Counted from the stretch's first letter, positions 36,393 through 49,043 are shown. The stretch is DNA of 64,000 nt from Carnegiea gigantea (GCA_029747015.1 JAKOGI010000007.1:2190001-2254000); one strand, 5' to 3'. A program made the numbers and translations. The notes: generated by a model from the sequence alone, not told the origin.

Positions 36393-38355
36393 CCTAATAT
36401 TAAATACACAAATAAGAATGAAAAATGCGATAAAAAAGCAAATCATGTATATTAGTTTCGTACAATCTTCATATAATAAATGTAAAGATGTATAACATGT
36501 TGAGAAAGCTTCCCTCCTCTAATTCTAAAATCTCAAGCAATAGTACTTATAAACCGTTGATCATTTTACCACATAAATCTTAGCCATTGAGGTCATAAGT
36601 ACATTAGGTCTAAGGTTTGATTCTTCCTCCCTTTATTGTATTGTACTGCCTTCGTGGTTCATTTGAAACAAAAAAAACAAACATAAATCTTATCCTTTAG
36701 ATTATTTTTAGTTTTTTGAGAGAAAAAAAAATTCAATCCCATACTTGCCATAAAATCACTACTCCCGTAACCCTCTTTCTTTAATTTAACTGTTGTTGCA
36801 CCACCCATAACTATTTTTTGTCTCATCAATTTCCATAGGCCAGTATGTCATATAGTTAAATTGTTTTTAAAAAAATAAAAGATCACCCATAAATTATATA
36901 TAAAGTTGAAAATGTTCACATTTTTAGAAATAAATATTGTTTGCAGACAAAATTATAAAAACAAACCATATTCAACATTGAAAACATCATCATCAATTTC
37001 AACGCATATATTAGAAAGATAATAATGATGTTCATTCCTATAAAGAATAAGTAACTATGTTTAAATTATTTTGTGGATGATATAAAACTTTCGCTATATT
37101 TATAAGTTATATCTATGCATCCTAAGAATAAAAAGTAAAATAATTTATAAGTAGTATATACAGTAAAAATTAAAAGATATGTTTTATTTGTTTGGAGTTC
37201 ACTGCTATATTCTAAATGATGATCTTAAATAGTTTAAATATTTAATATCAAGATTAATTATTTGCAATACAAGATATGACTTACTTTTATTATTCAACTC
37301 ATAATTCGTTTTTTCTAACAATATCATACGATTGTTTTCCTATTAAAAAAATAAGAAAAGGAGATAATTAATTTTTAATATTTTATTTCTATAGAAGAGA
37401 AAATAATAGCTATCTACAGCAATTATCTGTGAATTTTTATAATAAAAATAACTAAAAAATATATTACATGAAGATTACATAATAATGTATAAAATTACAT
37501 TATTGATCAATAGAGTTACATTACACAGAGACGAAAGGCTCTCGAAGGTTCTAACATTAGAATTTTAGAAATTCCAATGCATAAATTTTGGCCCCCAGTG
37601 TTGCAGAAGATCAATAGTTCAAACCCTTATCTTATATGTCGACTTGTATAAGTGTTAAACTATATATCAGTAGGAGCAGTTTAAAATTGAGATAAACATA
37701 TGAATATTAAATCAAAGAGCACATTAAACCCTAAACCCAAAATAATAGTCGTAAACCCACAAGTTATAAATCTTCAAGCCAACCGCAAACCTTAAAATCC
37801 TTGAGGCCCACACTCTAACCTAACTTTGCATAGGATCACATTAAAAAAAATAAATAAATTATAGGATCATATTGAATATAGTCTTTTTGACTTTTTCGAG
37901 TTTTAAAAACAAGATATAAGGAAAAAAAATATTTTCAAATTTTAAGAAGATAAGAGTTAAATTTATAATAAAATCTTTAATATTTTACTCTTTTTGAGTA
38001 TTATTATTATGCATTGTTTCGTTTTAATTCTACTCCTTCTTAATATTTTGCTTCTATGTATATATTTAATTATCTATATCGTATTTTTTATTATATAATT
38101 TTATCATGTTATCATTGTTATACATTATGTATTTTTTGAAATTTGCAACACCTCTATTCAAATTCATACTTAATTTTCTCCTGATGTGCTTTTGAGTGAT
38201 TGAATATATTAATTTTTCTATTAAAATAGAAGATTATGATGAGAATAATTTTTCACTATCTATGTTGTGAACTAAAATTAATTATTTAGATTATCAAATT
38301 ATTTCTTTTTCATTTTAAAACTAATTATACCTAAGTTATATTTTAAAATTTAAAT
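36393..38355. other. AT-rich intergenic, possibly Helitron body
   Basis: No open frame, tandem repeat or LTR is recognised. If the Helitron 3' end at 38356-38385 is real, some of this stretch is that element, but I could not find a convincing 5' TC terminus. Confidence 0.4.
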
Positions 38356-38385
38356 GGCCCGTGCAAGAGCACGAATACAAACTAG
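38356..38385 (+). mobile_element. Helitron 3' terminus
   Basis: A short GC hairpin CGTGC-AAGA-GCACG (38360-38373) stands 7 bases before ACTAG, followed by T. That matches the Helitron 3' end: hairpin close to CTRR, inserted between A and T. Confidence 0.55.
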
Positions 38386-38673
38386 TTATATACAAATTAA
38401 AGACGGGCAAGAATTAGATATTGATGAATTATATGAACTTAAGCCTCTGATGGACTGATCATTGTGTTAATATGGTATTATTTGCTAAATGTTTTAACTA
38501 TAAAATCATAAACTAATGGTTAATACACTATAATCTTAGGTAAATTAAGTTGCATGTTCAATTTCTCAATTTTTACATGCATAATTTACAATTAATTTCA
38601 TATGGTATGGTTCCGTATGTCATTCATTGACAATAAGCATTATATATTGTTTGGCATACGATCCATGGATCAT

Positions 38674-39040
38674 TGTTATGGACTGGATCAATTGTAAGGT
38701 ATGAAACTTGTTCCACATCGGTTGTATGGGTAACTGATGAGGGGTTTATAGACTAAATGGGTTCTCTCACCTAATAGGTTAGTCTTTTGGGATGAGTTCA
38801 CCTGTTTGGTCTGTAACAATTGGTATCAGAGCCAACTCAGAGTGGTGGCCTACGGAATGATGGCTTAGGAGAGCCAGCCGTGACCAACATGGTTGTGACC
38901 AACAAGGACTCAGAGTGGTGGTTTGGGAAAACTAGCCGTGACCAACGTGGCCGCGATGAACGAGGACGTTGGCCCCTTAAGGGGGTCGAATGTTATGGAT
39001 TGGACCAGTTATAAGGTATGAGACTTGTCCCACCGATATC
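38674..39040 (+). mobile_element. TRIM (miniature LTR retrotransposon)
   Basis: Left LTR 38674-38818 (145 bp) begins TGTTATGGACTGG and ends GGTCTGTAACA. The PBS TGGTATCAGAGCC (initiator tRNA-Met) is at 38821-38833. A purine tract, AAGGGGGTCGAA, ends at 38990 and a second LTR starts TGTTATGGATTGG at 38991, truncated near 39040. The 172-bp interior is noncoding and contains two related ~65-bp units, each starting CTCAGAGTGGTGG and running into AGCCGTGACCAAC. Confidence 0.85.
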
Positions 39041-39727
39041 TCTGCCGGTAGAGAGGCTGAATCTAAGAAATCCACAAAATAAGATTTTGTGAAAACATTT
39101 TATAGAAGAAGAAATTTGTGAAAACATGTAATAAAAGAAACTAGGGATACGCATCAGGAAATGAACTAAAAAATACTAATAAATCAAGTAGTTGTAACTA
39201 TCTTTTAAGCAATATTAAACAATATTTGTCTTATTACCTTTTATTTCCTTTTTGAGGCGAAAAAAAGGAGAAAATTAAAAGAGAGGAAGGTTTTATTTCA
39301 AGAAGATATATCATCAATAGGCTATCCGCATTAATGTTTTAACGAAGCACATTAACTTTTTCTTTCTAACTTTAATTTTATTTTGCCGAGTCTTGTGAAA
39401 GGCGCAAATTTAATTAAGCAAATAATTGATTTTGGTTTTAATTTCCAATCAAATGTCAAATAGAGACCCCATTGCTTTAGTTTCCTTGTCCTAATTCTCA
39501 GTTGTCAAACATACATGATTTAAAAACAAGCAAGCTTTAGACATACCATAATACTCAACCCATTATCTAGTTGATGGTCGGTTCCAACTTTAGGTTGTTT
39601 GCATGTTCATGCAAAACATGGATAGTTATTGTAGAAGTGTACGTTTGATATGGTCGGGTGACATATTATTGCTTTATCCTCATATTGGCAAGCCTGGTGC
39701 TTTTTAAATGTACAATATAGGAGTGAA

Positions 39728-39787
<60 letters not shown>

Positions 39788-39788
39788 A
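39728..39788. repeat. TG/TA/TG compound microsatellite
   Basis: (TG)n, then (TA)n, then (TG)n, uninterrupted over about 60 bp. Confidence 0.95.
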
Positions 39789-40815
39789 TCTTGAATAATA
39801 TTATCTCAATAAAAATAACTAGAAGATGTAAGTACATAAATTTTAAACCATATCTGTGATAATATAAGAAACGTACAGATATAAATTTGACATCAAATTG
39901 TCACTTCTTATAAGAATTCACATTAATTTTAAAATGAGAAACTTTCAACTCTACATCCATCCATTTCTAATTTGATTTCTAGATTACTTTAATTTTACGA
40001 CTCATGCATGTGTAATATGCCGTGTAAAGTGACAATATATATGAATATTAGCATACGTAAGATCACCTAAATTTCTTCAATTCCCAAACTTTTATAATTT
40101 TATTTTATTTTTGTACTTTAATTTTCTACTAATTAAGTACATACGTGTACATCATTCTCATATTTTTGCTTCTCTCTCTTCCCTTCCTAATTTTCTTGTC
40201 CCCTCTCCCCTTCCTTTTCATTAATTAAAGCTTTGCGTCATCCCACTGACTTATTTCAACTCTGGAGGAACCTAGGTAGTAAAATTGGATCGAGGTTATG
40301 GGATTAATTAAGTTCCGTGGCGTGCAATTCTCCGATCCTATAGTGTGAAGATGTGCATTAGGGTATTCAATTCAACGCTTTGGTCGAGTATCGATCTCCG
40401 ATTTGTTACGCAACAAAAGAAGGGAATGGAAGTCTTATTTCATAATAACAAAACCAATACATAAAACATGTTATTCAAGCAAAAAATCAGCACTAGGAAA
40501 TTAAAGGTAGGTCAAAATGATGCCTAGCTGATGGTTTTTGACGACCTGGTCAATATTGGCATTGCCTTTTGTGTTGGAAGATTAATTCAACTATGGACCA
40601 TCTATCGTCATTGGTCAACCTCACCCCAATTTTTACGTGCACTTAAAAGAAACAAACTGACTGCCTTATCCATTTCAACCAACTAGGGGTAGCTAATAGG
40701 ATATAGGCTCTAAATTAATCTCAACTAAAAAAATGATGACAAAAAGCCACTACATTGTGAATTTTCACCATTGGTTATAAATTATTGAATTTGAAAATTT
40801 ATTAAGTACTCTAAA

Positions 40816-41011
40816 GGCCTGTTCTTTTTGTAGGTAAATTGGGGTGGGTAAAAAAGTGAAGTGTATTGAAGTAGGTTGAGGTGGGTTGAAGTGGGTTGAA
40901 TTTTTTTTATGTAATAAATTGAACTTGATCAAAATAGTGAAAGTGGGTTGAAGTAAGTTGAAGTGGGTTGAGATTGATATTTTAAAATTTACTCATGAAA
41001 AGAATAGGCCC
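40816..41011. mobile_element. MITE E (GGGCCTGTTC family)
   Basis: Left end GGCCTGTTCTTTTTGTAGG; right end, complemented, GGGCCTATTCTTTTCATG. The interior has GGTTGAAGTG words. It is a close relative of MITE D and in the same orientation. Possible TAA/TGA flanks. Confidence 0.75.
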
Positions 41012-42179
41012 TGATAAATATGAAATAGTCTAGAAATTTAAATTTTTTTCCCATAATTAATTAGGGCAAATGTTAAGTACCAGTATTTATTCAATATAAG
41101 ACTAATAAATTGATCAACTGATTTTCACTTTGCGTTAGCATTAGTAATTATGAAATTAATCTTTTTTCCTGAAATCAAAGTTACGTACAGTGTGATTTTA
41201 AAATTATATATACTTACATACATGAAATTCAACCACATTTCTACAATATAATACGTATGGATTTAAAGATTAATACATACTACATACTAATTTTGTTTTT
41301 TTATCAATGGACTACAGATATAGAAAAAAGAAGAAATATTAACTATTTCATGGATAGCAAAAAAACAATAATTAAGTTGTTGACTCCAAATAGTACATAT
41401 CAATAATATGGCCAGCCAAGGTCCAAGTATGAAAACTTTGACCTAGTTGACACATAATTAACTATAGCTTGATCACATCCAAACTAACAGTAATCTAAAA
41501 TTTAAAATACTTCCTTTTAATTATTACTACACTAGAAATAAAGTTTGACAACTCCACTCACCAAGTTAAAAGGATGACCTTTCCTGCTTAAGGTCCAATT
41601 GAGTTTACCCAAATTAGAGAATAAGTAATCAATAATTAAATAAATAATCACATAAGTAAAGCATGCTGATCGTAATTAATAGACTAAATGACTTTACTAC
41701 GTGTTCCTTAGCTGTAATTCTAAGCCAAATTCCAAACCTCTAGCTTAAGCCTTTTTGGCCTACCAATAGAAACATTTGCTAAAATTCTTGTTCTATCTTT
41801 CAAAATTTATGTAGGTGCATGCATGTAATAACAACTACTATTATACTTTAAGCCGTCTCATTAGAATTTTAAACCTTAATTGGTAGATATAATACTTAAA
41901 ATTATTGTACAATGCAAGAGGAGCTTATGAAATGCAATATGACATTGCTTGTCATCATTTAGACTCACCAATATTTGCTTGGAAGAAAACATCAGAATTA
42001 AAAGTACATGTAAGATATCAGATTTACTTTTAAACCTTTAACCGGCAATATAAAATTTCGTTTGAATAGGCTGCTTCAACAAACAAAATGATGAATATGC
42101 AATCATAGCTCCGGTGACAAAACTACTCAAGTTATAGGTTCAATTCACTATGTTCTAAACATGAGAATGTGTTATTTTA

Positions 42180-42182
<3 letters not shown>

Positions 42183-42228
<46 letters not shown>

Positions 42229-42229
42229 T
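42183..42229. repeat. (AT)n microsatellite
   Basis: About 23 uninterrupted AT units. Confidence 0.95.
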
Positions 42230-43278
42230 CAATAACTTTGTGATTTATGAATCGTTATATTGCCTACTTAAAATAAGGTCACATCATAACTAAACTAGGA
42301 CTTAATTCTTCTTATAGTTATAATAAGACGACCACATATGATGACTTATATCCTATAACGTTTAGTTAAAGATCAGAATATGGACAAAATCAAAGATACT
42401 TTAAGATTTGTTCTAGTGTTGGTTTGCCCCGCAAACAAGTAAAAAGATGAAAAGAATAGGAATAAGCAGGTGGGATGTGACATGGAGGGTGACTGGGTTT
42501 ATGATTGATGTTTTCTGATCTCCTCATCTGTATCTAACGTTTTTAAATCATATACATGTACGCACAAACATGATGCAAAAAACAGCCTTTTTTGAATCTT
42601 TACCAAAAGTTTGGTACCAAATTTGAATTTCGTGCCCTTTTTTTTAAAACTGAAAAATTGAATTAAGTATTCCATTTGGCCATGTGTGTATGTTGTTCTA
42701 AGAATAAAGTGGATTGTTGATTTACCACCTACCATTATATGATATGAAATCTTTAATGACAAATTTAAAAATTTTGTACAACGGTATTCAATTTTTTACT
42801 TTTAAAAAATTTGTTAGCACTAATGAATTACATAATGAATTTCAATTTTAAATTTCTTGAAAATTTTTATTTAAATTGTAAACAATATTTTCGAGCAATA
42901 TTGTCCAAGGAACACAAAAGCATTGCAGGTGTCTTTAGTGTTAACCCTTCAGAGGTTTAGAATCATCGATTTTAAATCTAATAGTTTTGGTGCCCTGCAC
43001 ATTAAATTTTACACAGAATTCTAATTAAAAAAAATAAATAGACAGAAGAAAAGAAAAGAAAATTTGTTAGGGCGTCTCGATCATCATGTATACAGGTGCA
43101 ACTTACAACAAAACATGGCTAATTTGTAACAAAATTTCAGGCTCTAGGTTCCTCCCCAAAAAAAAAAAAAAAAAAAAAAAGAGCAGCTTCCTCTCCGAGG
43201 CCCAAATCAGTTCAAAGATCTAAAGTGCTCGGCCCATTCCACCAATACCAAAATGCCTTAATGGGCCCCTCCTTGGTC

Positions 43279-45136
43279 TCACAATGGAAGTGATTTGGCC
43301 CAAATTGTCATCATTATTAACCCAATAATTGTAGTGGTTGAGAGTGGGAACAATTGAGCCGTTGAATTAAGATAGTAATCTTCCGGTGAGATTGGTGATG
43401 CCTCAGGTAATTGGGGCCCACTTGATTTGTCACTGCACCAAGAACCCATGAAAATAATTATATAAAACACATATGAAAGTCAGAAAAACCCAAAAATAAT
43501 GACATATATGTATGATTAAGATAAGAGTAGATGTAGTTAATTATGGTTGGCCGGTCAATTAGGTTGGAGGATGATAGAAAATAATTTGTTTGCCATGCAT
43601 GCACCAGAAACTGACGTAGACGTGCATGGGAATCTCATCATCAACATTGTCATAAATATACAAGAACCCTAGCTACTCTAATAATAAAAATGATGCAAAT
43701 ACTTAAACATAATGTAGAATTATAAAATAATTAAGAAGGTGATAAAATAGATTAAGTTGTTATTGGTTAATGCATATGATGGCTGACCCAATTAACGTTA
43801 CTTAGAAAATGTAAAGAGATGATGATAATAAAATTAAACAAATTTTATCAAAATGTACCTTTATGTAGATAATCAGAGTTACAATTCTTGTTCAAATTCC
43901 TTGTAACATCGATTTTGTTATTGTTGCCTCGACATGAAGGCAAATTGGGAAGCGCAGCTACCAATCAATTGGTAACGTTCGACTCGATTACTTTTTGCTT
44001 ATATCTCATTCTAAATAAGTAAAAAAATAAAATTCAACCATATTTCATGATAATACTAATTCTCATTCAAATTTCTTAATAAAAGTGTCAACTAGGGTGT
44101 AATTTATACATAAAACAAAGACTCTAAATACGTAAAATTTCAAGTCGGATTTGTATTTCACCTTTCATTTCATGTTGCATATTTTTGCCCCTCATTTTGA
44201 AAAACAAAAAGGTCAAGAGGTCAAAAAAATAATAATAAAGCTTACGTGGCAGTTGCGGTGGGGCAGAAAGTGATGACATAATCAGCACCTTGACAAGTGA
44301 AAGTGCTACTCGCATCATCATACGCGTAGCTGTAAGCGCTGGGGCACGCGTTCTTGAAGTATTCCGAGTAAGAGCTGGGCTTACACAAATCCGGCGTCGA
44401 GTAGGCCCCACTACAGCAGTACTGTGGGGCCCCAAACGCATCACATGCGCTCTTACACGCGACCCCCTCCTCGCCCTCCTCTACCACCACGCTCTTACTC
44501 ACCACCCTGAGCGGGGCCGGGCACGACCCGTTTAGGTCCGCCACGCACCCGGCCGCTGTGCAGTTGCCCAGCCCGGACCCGCCCACGGGTCGTATCAACA
44601 GGGGGAGGTTGTACCCGTCCACTAAGCTCACGTCGTAGAAGTCGAGCCCGCCCGACCCGCTGAGGGTGAACTCGGCCAGGGTGGCGGGCGGGGCGGCGCC
44701 TGACCCGGAACACTGGACCGACCCGGTACCGCAGTCCCCCGTGGCGCACGAGAAGTTCCCTGCCGGGCCCGTGGAGCAGAGTGTCCTGGCCCACACTCGG
44801 CCCGACCACGAGGGTGGGACGGTGATGGCGGTGGTGTTGCCGGGGAGGAGGGTGAAGCCGGTGGCGGTCGCGGGGAGTTGGGCGGTTCCCGCCCCGGAGA
44901 GGGTGGCGGGCCAGACGGTGTAGTTGCACCTGTTGACTAGGGTGAATGTGGCTGAATATACCCCTGCATTTTGATCAAATTGATCAGCTATATTAATTAC
45001 CACAATGTTAATCAAAGCAAATAAATTTTAGAGAAATAATTGATCAAATGATGAAATAAGAACAATGTGGTAGTTATATACCTATGAAATGCAAGAAGAG
45101 AAAGGTGATAATGGGTTGATCAAACATAAACATCAT
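43279..45136 (-). CDS. Thaumatin-like protein with GPI-anchor-like tail (TLP2)
   Basis: Three exons: 45136-45082, 44963-44246 and 43432-43279, GT-AG introns, 308 residues. The N-terminus (MMFMFDQPIITFLFLHFIG) is a hydrophobic signal peptide. The thaumatin domain starts ATFTLVNRCNYTVWPATLSG. It has 16 cysteines, the signature CATGDCGTGSVQC, the acidic cleft (DFYDVSLVDGYN), and a short Glu-rich insertion (VVVEEGEEGVACK) not found in TLP1. The last exon gives a Ser/Pro linker, then the hydrophobic end TTTIIGLIMMTIWAKSLPL. Exon structure and phases are the same as in TLP1, so the two are paralogues, about 14 kb apart on the same strand. Exon 2 is markedly GC-rich compared with its surroundings. 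GPI anchoring is an inference. Confidence 0.93.
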
Positions 45137-45241
45137 GAATTGTTTAATTAGTGAGAGAGATTAATTAAGAAGACTAATCTAAATCTAATCGAACCAACCA
45201 TAGAAGACTGAAATTTTGAAATGAGGTGGGGAGGGAAGAGA

Positions 45242-45248
45242 ATTTATA
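45242..45248 (-). promoter_or_regulatory. Probable TATA box of TLP2
   Basis: The minus strand reads CTATAAATT, 106 bp upstream of the TLP2 ATG, a normal distance for a plant promoter. Confidence 0.55.
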
Positions 45249-45819
45249 GACAAATTAAACGACCAAACCAGTAGTTGTACATCAATTTGTTTGTTTAATT
45301 TCATTATTAATTTGGTATTTTAAAATGAGTTCACATGAAGAAATGAAGAAATTGAGAAGTTTGGGGAAGGTTATGACCTTGGCAACAATGGAGGGCCAGA
45401 GGTCGGTAGCCAAACAAGTGATCAAGTTGATGATATAATATATTGTGAAGAATGATATTGGAAAAGGAAATTAAAATTAATTGGGCTTCTCATTCGTCAC
45501 CACCTGATTGTCAAGAGAGTTAATAATTTTGCCTGATTTAGTTGATAATGAGATCAAGTCCCAATTAGGAATATGCTTCTACTTGTAAACCATATGAAAA
45601 CGTTATTACGTTTGCGAATATATATTACTATTACTATTATCAATATACTGTTAAAACGCAAGAGTTTAAATTGAAATCTCTCGCAAAATTTAGATCTAAA
45701 TTCCATGCACATTAATATTTATTTTTAGCTGCGAGGGGGACCTCAATGGATAACGAACATTTTAGTTAGGTGAGAAGATAAGGAAAGCTATACAAGCAAT
45801 TGGATTTTAATTCTGAGTC

Positions 45820-46400
45820 TCTAGCATGGGGATGGGCATGGGGCTGGTTCAGGGCACGTTGATCTATATCTGCAGTCATACCTATTTTCAAAAGTCATAT
45901 TCATATTCATACCCATACCCATACTCATACTCATTGGTATTTGTATGGTTGAACCCACGCCCGTGCCCATTGGATTTTTCGGATTTATGGGTCTTATTTG
46001 GATATATATAGAGTGCGCAAATTAAGTGTCACCCATATTCTATCCATGTTTGCATACATGCTATATTTGATTAGTAATTTCAAGCGATGCTGCTAAAATT
46101 CATATTCAAATGAACTCACAGAAGTTAAAATTGTAAAATATTTAATTTTTTATTTTTATATAAATAAATACTATACACTTAGAGTTTTATGCCTAACATT
46201 TGTTTCAGGATTTTACCGTATTTTGGTCACCTATTATTAAAAAATCGATACATAATCGGACATGGGTTTTAAGAATCCATACCCATACCCATACCTATTT
46301 TCAAACGCAATACCCATACCCATATCCATATCCACGTAAAACCCATTAATTTTCATCACCCGTTTGGGGTGCAAAATGGGACGAATTTTAATCAGATTTT
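45820..46400. repeat. CCCATAC-rich paired repeat
   Basis: CATACCCATACCCATA-type arrays occur at 45895-45935 and 46275-46335, with GATGGGCATGGGGCTGG at the left edge and CCCGTTTGGGGTGC at the right. The same words appear at 63770-64000, so these probably belong to one hAT-like nonautonomous family. Confidence 0.5.
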
Positions 46401-47980
46401 TTAGGTTCGGGTAATATTCCCATAATGACTCTAGCATTATACACGTACAGAGATCACAATCACCTGATCGAATTAAATATATATGAGAAGAGTTCCAACG
46501 ATAATTTTTGCGTAGCAAGTAGCAACTCATGCATGTTGAGTCCCCCATTTTGGAATATCCAAGAAGTTAGAAGCTTCTATCTAATCCAAATTATCAATTA
46601 TTACAGGTGCCTTTTTCGTTAATTGTAGGTGACCAAAGTTGGACCATTAATTTCTGCCCAAATTCAATTCACAACAATATAATGATTACCTATAAAGCAA
46701 AAAAAAATGTGGAATTTTTTTTGAAAATGGACTTAAGCAAGGGTCGGAACAGCCCAAGAAGGATGATTGGCGTTCTAGGATTGGATGCCCAGAGCAGTTG
46801 AACCATTTCATTATAGGCAGGTAATTATGAGAGACATAATTTGCAATTAGTTGAAATTAAAGTACAAAAAAAACCTTAATTACTAATGTGGTTGTAAATA
46901 ATCCAACTGCCATAATATGAAATTAACATACAAAAATACTCCCATTTGCCTCATGATTCAATACTTAAAGGCAGTTGATGGGTCAAGTCAGCATGCAACC
47001 TAAGGGGCCAAAGAAAAAGAATCGACAGCATATATGCACAATTTTATTTCTGTTGGGGGGATAAACTATTTAATTGGAGTCGAATTATGATTAGCTCTCA
47101 AGGTGTATAGCCCTTTAGTTGCAGATTATTTTAATGCCTGAGATCTAGTTTAAAAGTAGCAAGTGTCGAATAACTTGAATGAGTTGAATCTACCTGTCTT
47201 AATAAAATATCATTTAAGAGATTATTGAGAATGTAGTTTTAACAAAAATAGGGAAGTTATGAAGGTACTATAAATCAATCAATAGTAAGATTAAAATCAA
47301 CTACTAAAAATTTAAAAAAAGACGCCGAATTTAGAGCCATTAGAGATGGTCTTCTTGCATACCCAGAGGCTAAGGTAAATTGAGGGCAGATTAAATTGAG
47401 AAGACAGCCTATTGTCATTATTATTAATAATTAGTATTCAGCTCTTGGCTAAGCCTAAGAGAGATTGTCTTATTTATTTATGTATTTTCACAACGTTGAA
47501 TTTGAGCCATGAATGTAAAGTGCAAATAGCCAAACAACCTGCGTATGGAAATACAAATGCTTTTGTTTGAACGCAGCCATCACATAGAAAGGGATTGCCA
47601 GAGTCCAATTGAGTCCAATAAACCTCAGTCGGGTTTCTAGTTTGGTAATTCAGTTTTGGGCTGTCCGAATTTTATGACAAATTCAGGCTTTGACAAATTC
47701 GAGTTGTGATAAATTCAGACATTATGACCATTGGGTTTAGACATTTCAACAATTTGTTTAGATATACCTCGGTCTAACATCTACTGAATTTTTGACCAAA
47801 ATTTCTGATAGTCAGATTCAAACATCAAAAATTTGGGTTTGGGTTCGGTCATATACATAATTTCAGTCAAATTTTCAAAAGTTTGTAACTAAAATTCGGA
47901 CATTTAAACATTCATGTTCGGACATTGAACATTCATGTTTGGGCTCAGGTTCAGGTCCGATCAAGATGTTCGACTATACG
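46401..47980. other. Intergenic, nothing recognised
   Basis: No supported gene. 47640-47940 has degenerate repeats of ATTCGGACATTxxxACATT and TGACAAATTCAG-like words. The small open frames overlap each other in several frames. Confidence 0.5.
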
Positions 47981-47988
47981 AATTGGAC

Positions 47989-48382
47989 GTGATCTAGGTG
48001 TGGTGTTTTTGCCAGCACCAAGTGGGTAGTTGAATCCACCTATGCTAAGGTTAGAAGGGAACACTACAGATGGGGTGGGGTCATTTGGCATAGTCAACAA
48101 CGTATTATGCAGGATGCCTCTTTTCATCCCTTGTAGGACTCTCCTCATCGGATTAGGTGACGCCGCGTTCTTAGCCATGCTTGCAAGTTCATGAGAAGTC
48201 TCGCTGAACGTGTAGCTTTATCAATATTTTGGAATAGTATTCTGCAAGTGCCTTCAGCCAGCATCCACTGTCGTTTAAGGGTTGTAGCTACCAAGTCGTG
48301 CCCGATGTTATGGGCGATATGACTTGTTAGTTGTATTGAGTTGCTTAATAACATATTGTATCCACCCCCTTAAAAAAAAATA
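47989..48382 (+). mobile_element. 5'-truncated LINE fragment
   Basis: It has a direct repeat AATTGGAC at 47981-47988 and 48383-48390 and an A-tail at 48372-48380. The plus strand reads TKWVVESTYAKVRREHYRWG then GVIWHSQQ, resembling the LINE region before the zf-RVT domain (WxxVIWHS..IPKxxF). The match is moderate; the TSD and tail are clear. Confidence 0.6.
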
Positions 48383-48537
48383 AATTGGACAGTACATTAT
48401 AAAAAAATAGAAATTACCGGCCATTCCCCCGCGCTTAAATCAGGCAATTAGAGCTTAACTAATCCTATATATAAGGGCTTAAGACACTATTATCAATAAG
48501 TTTCCTAAAAAAGGTTTCCTAAACTCTAGGATGGACG

Positions 48538-48618
48538 CCGCTATCACCAGTGCCACCCCCCACCCACCCTGCAACCGCCATCACCAAGTCCATTCCACCA
48601 TGGCTGGCGTGGGAGAGG
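48538..48618 (+). other. Possible short exon
   Basis: ATGGACGCCGCTATCACC opens a 27-codon frame ending GGCGTGGGAGAG before GTAATTC, a usable donor, with a pyrimidine-rich stretch following. It might be a leader exon for the transcript that enters the hairpin and FBD exons, but no continuation in frame is provable. Confidence 0.2.
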
Positions 48619-48848
48619 TAATTCTTTCTTCTTTTTCGTTTTCTTTTTTATTTTCATAGTAGGCTCTGACTTGCGGCGTTTTTTTCCCCAGCAAGTTAGA
48701 CTATGACGGTATGTCTCTGATCAACTGAAAGATCATATGCGAGTAAACCGGTGAATTTGCGGTGGTGACGGCGATGATTAAGTTCAGCCAGATTCGCACT
48801 GAACAATTGATCTTCTTGGGGTAAAGTGTGTCGAATCGAACGCTCCTA

Positions 48849-49043
48849 TTCCTCCAATTTAGCCCTGGATGCCTTAAGATTTCGCAGCCCAATCTTCAAG
48901 TCCTCCAATTCTTTATATTAAGCAGCATTTTGGCGAGCCATCATCTCAAGAAGATCTCGCCAAAATTCACTCAATATAAAGAACTCGAGGATGTAGAGAT
49001 TGGGCTGTGAAATCTTGACGCGTCCAGCGCTAAATTGGAGGAA
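48849..49043. ncRNA. Long inverted repeat of F-box/LRR sequence (hairpin)
   Basis: Left arm 48849-48937 and right arm 48956-49043 are inverted copies, about 83% identical by eye, around an 18-nt loop. Both arms contain TTCCTCCAATTTAGC, CAGCCCAATCT, TTCTTTATATT and ATTTTGGCGAG. The left arm read forward, and the right arm read in reverse, encode the same LRR-like peptide (LKISQPNLQVLQFF versus VKISQPNLYILEFF). It sits about 120 bp upstream of the FBD exons. A transcript would fold into an ~88-bp imperfect duplex, the geometry of a young MIRNA or hairpin-siRNA gene. Its expression is unknown. Confidence 0.7.

Larger units (their letters stand above)
39041..43278. other. Intergenic between TRIM and TLP2
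   Basis: AT-rich and gene-free as far as I can see. Recognisable items are the microsatellites at 39728 and 42183 and MITE E at 40816. Short open frames here are spurious. Confidence 0.6.

Noticed and set aside
38820..39014. 64-codon plus-strand frame
   Set aside because: It lies in the TRIM interior between PBS and second LTR; TRIMs are noncoding and the frame is two repeats of one unit.
39607..39837. His/Thr repeat peptide
   Set aside because: Translation of the TG/TA microsatellite.
44495..44929. 144-codon frame antiparallel or shifted within TLP2 exon 2
   Set aside because: Produced by the high GC content of the thaumatin exon; the frame with 16 conserved cysteines is the real one.
47951..48354. 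Minus-strand frames (69 and 75 codons) as a host gene
   Set aside because: The segment has a direct repeat and a plus-strand A-tail, and the plus strand reads as LINE; the minus-strand frames are antisense.
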